In this document: piece by piece, positions 62,027-64,000 of the stretch
Numbering within the stretch: the first letter of the stretch is position 1
Layout: each line of letters starts with the position of its first letter
DNA from: Streptomyces sp. RPA4-2
GTDB taxonomy: Bacteria > Actinomycetota > Actinomycetes > Streptomycetales > Streptomycetaceae
DNA length: 64,000 bases
Reading direction: 5' to 3'
Assembly: GCF_012273515.2 (NCBI RefSeq)
Contig: NZ_CP050975.2
Coordinates: 3,658,001-3,722,000 of the forward strand
The notes under the pieces: model-generated
What the model saw: only the letters and a program-made list of their open reading frames with translations
What the model was told of the DNA's origin: nothing
Databases searched by the model: none
Position numbers and translations under genes: made by a program

Positions 62027-63498
62027 CAGACGAGGTTCTCCGAGAACGGGGTGCCGGTGGCGCCGGGTACGGGGTCGAGGGGCCGCGGCTCGACGGGACC
62101 GTCGGCGACGGTCCCGCTGTCGCCGCCGAGCGGGCTCTGCGAGGTGCCCGCGGAGGGGTCCACCGAGGGGGTGGGGTCGGGAGAGCTGGACACCGGCAGG
62201 GACGGTTCGACGACCGGTGACTTGGTGGTGCTGGCGCTCGGCTTCGGCTTGGTGGTCGTGGACGCCGAGGGCTTGGGGTCAGCGGAGGTGCCCGGCGGCG
62301 GGGTGCTGCCCGAGGCGTCGGGCGTCGGGGCGACGCCCGCGGCCGGCGTGGTGGTGTCGCCGACCGCCGCACCCGCGCCGGGTGGGGCGCCGCCGCTCGC
62401 GTCGGAGGGCTTCACCGAATCGGTGGGCAGAGGTGAGGTGTGGACCTGGCCGGCCGGTGTGTCGTCCTCCTGGCCCGGCACCGGCAGCCAGGGCGCGTCG
62501 GAGCTGCCGGACAGCAGCGTGGCGACGATGACCACGGCGTACGCGGCGCAGGCGATGCCGATCAGGACGCCGAGGCGGCGGAATCTGCGGCTGCGGCGCC
62601 CCGACTCGTCGACGAAGACCGGACCGTCCGAACTGTCCGGAACACCGGGGGTGTCCTTGGTCTGCGCGACGAGCCGGTCCTCCAGCCGGCGTCCGGCTCC
62701 GTCGAGTTGGACGGTCACCTCATGGGGATCGTGGGTGTGGTCCGGCTCCTCGGGCCGCTCCCAGGGGACGGTGGCGAAGGCGGCACGGGGGCTCCGCGGC
62801 GGGCCGCCGGCCACGCTCCGGTGCCCCGCGCCGGCCGGACGGTCCGCGTCAACCGGGCTCACCGCCGACCCCGGCCGGTCCACCGGCGCCGACCGATCCG
62901 CCGACGCCGAATGGTCGGCCGACACGGAATGGTCGGCCGACGTCGAACGGTCCGTCGGCGTTGGGCTGCCCGCCGTCGTCAGGCGGTCCGTCGGCGTTGC
63001 GCTGCCCGCCGTCGTCAGGCGGTCCGTCGGCGTTGCGCTGCCCGCCGGCATCGCAAGGTCCGCCGACGTCGAGCCGTCGGCCGGCATCGCACGGTCCGCC
63101 CAACTCGGCCGGTCTACGCCGAATCGGCGGTCCGCACCGAATCCGCGGTCCGTACCTATTCGGCGTTCTACCCCGATTCGGGGTTCCGTCCCGGTTCGGG
63201 GCGGCATCGGCACACCCCGCTCCGCCGCAGCTCCACGAGCTGTTTCGGCATCGTGTTCGACCCCTGTCTCACATTCCGCTTCTGCGGCGCGCGAGGTCTC
63301 GGAGTCGATTCCGGCCTGCGGCCAGGTCGATGTCGCCTGGGCCGCGTCGGGCCAGACAAAGGGCTCTTCGGGGCCGTCCGGCGTCACGTCTCCGGCTTGT
63401 CGCCGTTCCGACGGATCAGGACCGGTCCCCTCCACCTGATCACCGGTCCGGTGATCAGGTTGGGCTTCTTCTCGCCACTTCTCCACGTGCACGTACAT
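62026..63498 (-). CDS. Single-span membrane protein with long repetitive disordered regions
   Basis: A 490-residue protein. The cytosolic part (1-310) is low complexity with 12-residue repeats (SATPTDRLTTAG) and SADHSASADRS-type runs. A membrane helix follows (LGVLIGIACAAYAVVIVATLL, about 318-338), then a Pro/Ser/Thr-rich extracytoplasmic tail ending GTPFSENLV. Its stop overlaps the next start (TGATG). It is the first gene of the polysaccharide locus and may be a scaffold or wall-spanning partner; no enzyme motif is visible. Confidence 0.75.
   Translation of the reverse strand: MYVHVEKWREEAQPDHRTGDQVEGTGPDPSERRQAGDVTPDGPEEPFVWPDAAQATSTWPQAGIDSETSRAAEAECETGVEHDAETARGAAAERGVPMPPRTGTEPRIGVERRIGTDRGFGADRRFGVDRPSWADRAMPADGSTSADLAMPAGSATPTDRLTTAGSATPTDRLTTAGSPTPTDRSTSADHSVSADHSASADRSAPVDRPGSAVSPVDADRPAGAGHRSVAGGPPRSPRAAFATVPWERPEEPDHTHDPHEVTVQLDGAGRRLEDRLVAQTKDTPGVPDSSDGPVFVDESGRRSRRFRRLGVLIGIACAAYAVVIVATLLSGSSDAPWLPVPGQEDDTPAGQVHTSPLPTDSVKPSDASGGAPPGAGAAVGDTTTPAAGVAPTPDASGSTPPPGTSADPKPSASTTTKPKPSASTTKSPVVEPSLPVSSSPDPTPSVDPSAGTSQSPLGGDSGTVADGPVEPRPLDPVPGATGTPFSENLV
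62949..63056 (-). repeat. Three tandem 36-bp coding repeats
   Basis: Units at 62949, 62985 and 63021, nearly identical, each encoding 12 residues around SATPTDRLTTAG. The third diverges at its end. In-frame length variation is likely between strains. Confidence 0.9.
63434..63460. promoter_or_regulatory. 27-nt palindrome inside a coding region
   Basis: ACCTGATCACCGG and its exact complement, centred on one T, within codons 13-22 of the repetitive membrane protein gene. It could be an operator, or a hairpin in the mRNA near the start codon (63498). Confidence 0.5.
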
Positions 63499-63650
63499 CC
63501 CCCCAGGGACGGATTTCGGGTGCGCGCACGACTCCGGGCGCTACTGACTCGCCGTCCGGAACGGGCCCCCACCCGTTCCGAGCGCCCCCTTTACCACACT
63601 GAACCCGGAAGATGAATGTAGCGCACGTGGAGGACCCGTGTGCTTATGTG

Positions 63651-64000
63651 TCAATCCTGCCCCGTCATGATGCCCGCATCGCTGGCCGGAATCCAACCGT
63701 CGACCGGGCGTCGCAGCCAGCCTTCCGCGGCCGCGAATTCGACCGCCGCCCGCCGCAGGGCATCGATGCCTGGATGCTCCAGCCCCTTCCGCCACACCAA
63801 GGACACCGGCGACAGAGGAACGGGGTCGATCAGAGGTCTGCGTACAGTTTCGGACATCGTCGGAAAGTCCACGACGGCCAGCACCGGGTTCCGCTTCTTC
63901 GCCATGATCCGCTGGAACTCCTCGACTCCGAGGGCCACCGGCGCGGGGGGCGCCAGCACGATCCCACGTCCCTCGAAGAGGTGACGCGCCAAGTCGGTCC
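63651..64000 (-). CDS. LysR family transcriptional regulator, C-terminal fragment
   Basis: The last ~116 residues of a gene that continues beyond the window. FEGRGIVLAPPAPVALGVEEFQRIM, NPVLAVVDFPTMSETVRRPLIDPVPLSPVSLVWRKGLEHPGIDALR is typical of the LysR effector-binding domain's end. The HTH part is not visible, so the family is inferred from this half alone. Same strand as the polysaccharide locus, 152 nt upstream of it, and possibly its regulator. Confidence 0.75.
   Translation of the reverse strand, partial: TDLARHLFEGRGIVLAPPAPVALGVEEFQRIMAKKRNPVLAVVDFPTMSETVRRPLIDPVPLSPVSLVWRKGLEHPGIDALRRAAVEFAAAEGWLRRPVDGWIPASDAGIMTGQD

Overview
The window is chromosomal DNA from a high-GC actinomycete, almost certainly a Streptomyces. 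The marks are extreme third-position GC, GTG/TTG starts, many ATGA/GTGA stop-start overlaps, an SsgA-like sporulation protein, a sigma-U/anti-sigma pair, an NnaR-type HemD/winged-helix regulator and a mycobacterial-type mec-cysO-cysM sulfur-carrier operon. From memory the gene order follows the S. coelicolor SCO2907-SCO2964 stretch; this was not checked against a database. It reads as conserved core chromosome, not an island. No prophage, CRISPR array or integrase was seen; the only mobile-looking item is a 190-bp MITE-like element.

Layout. 0-10 kb: end of a PTS EIIC permease, a metallo-beta-lactamase-fold hydrolase, a membrane-tethered PemK/MazF protein, the cysteine operon with a Cys-rich leader peptide, an amino-acid permease, DUF2017, clpS, and the NAD-salvage pair pncB/pncA. 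10-20 kb: a secreted M6 metalloprotease, a small membrane protein, two RDD proteins (one frameshifted), ssgG, a MITE, a GlcD-type oxidase and a TPR protein. 20-26 kb: hppD with a divergent Lrp/AsnC regulator, then a four-gene OpuC-type compatible-solute ABC operon. 26-35 kb: a leaderless ArsR gene, a PDZ-less YlbL/Lon-like protein, an IclR regulator, a helicase, a Doc toxin with a repeat-bearing antitoxin, an MFS exporter, tRNA-Cys, DUF6479 and a double SUKH-4 protein.

35-45 kb holds a xanthine-dehydrogenase-like operon (FAD, 2Fe-2S, molybdopterin subunit, 55-aa membrane protein) and a GH20 hexosaminidase/sugar ABC operon with a candidate DasR site. 45-54 kb: DUF3039, YqgE, murA, HU, malic enzyme, a candidate small RNA, a HelD-like ATPase and rsuA/sigU. 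54-64 kb: a CGNR regulator, a DUF1772 protein, nnaR, narK, a three-gene surface-polysaccharide locus and the end of a LysR regulator.

Most worth a second look: (1) the xanthine-dehydrogenase-like operon, whose large subunit has Ala where the family has its catalytic Glu, lacks the usual GGxFGxK motif, and is coupled to a tiny membrane protein; (2) a CysO carrier whose GG tail is capped by Met-Ala; (3) the antitoxin gene whose start lies in a 15-bp repeat, each unit carrying an in-frame GTG; (4) a promoter-to-terminator small RNA candidate at 50.06-50.19 kb; (5) two single-base losses in C4 runs that break otherwise intact genes, pointing to assembly error or contingency loci.
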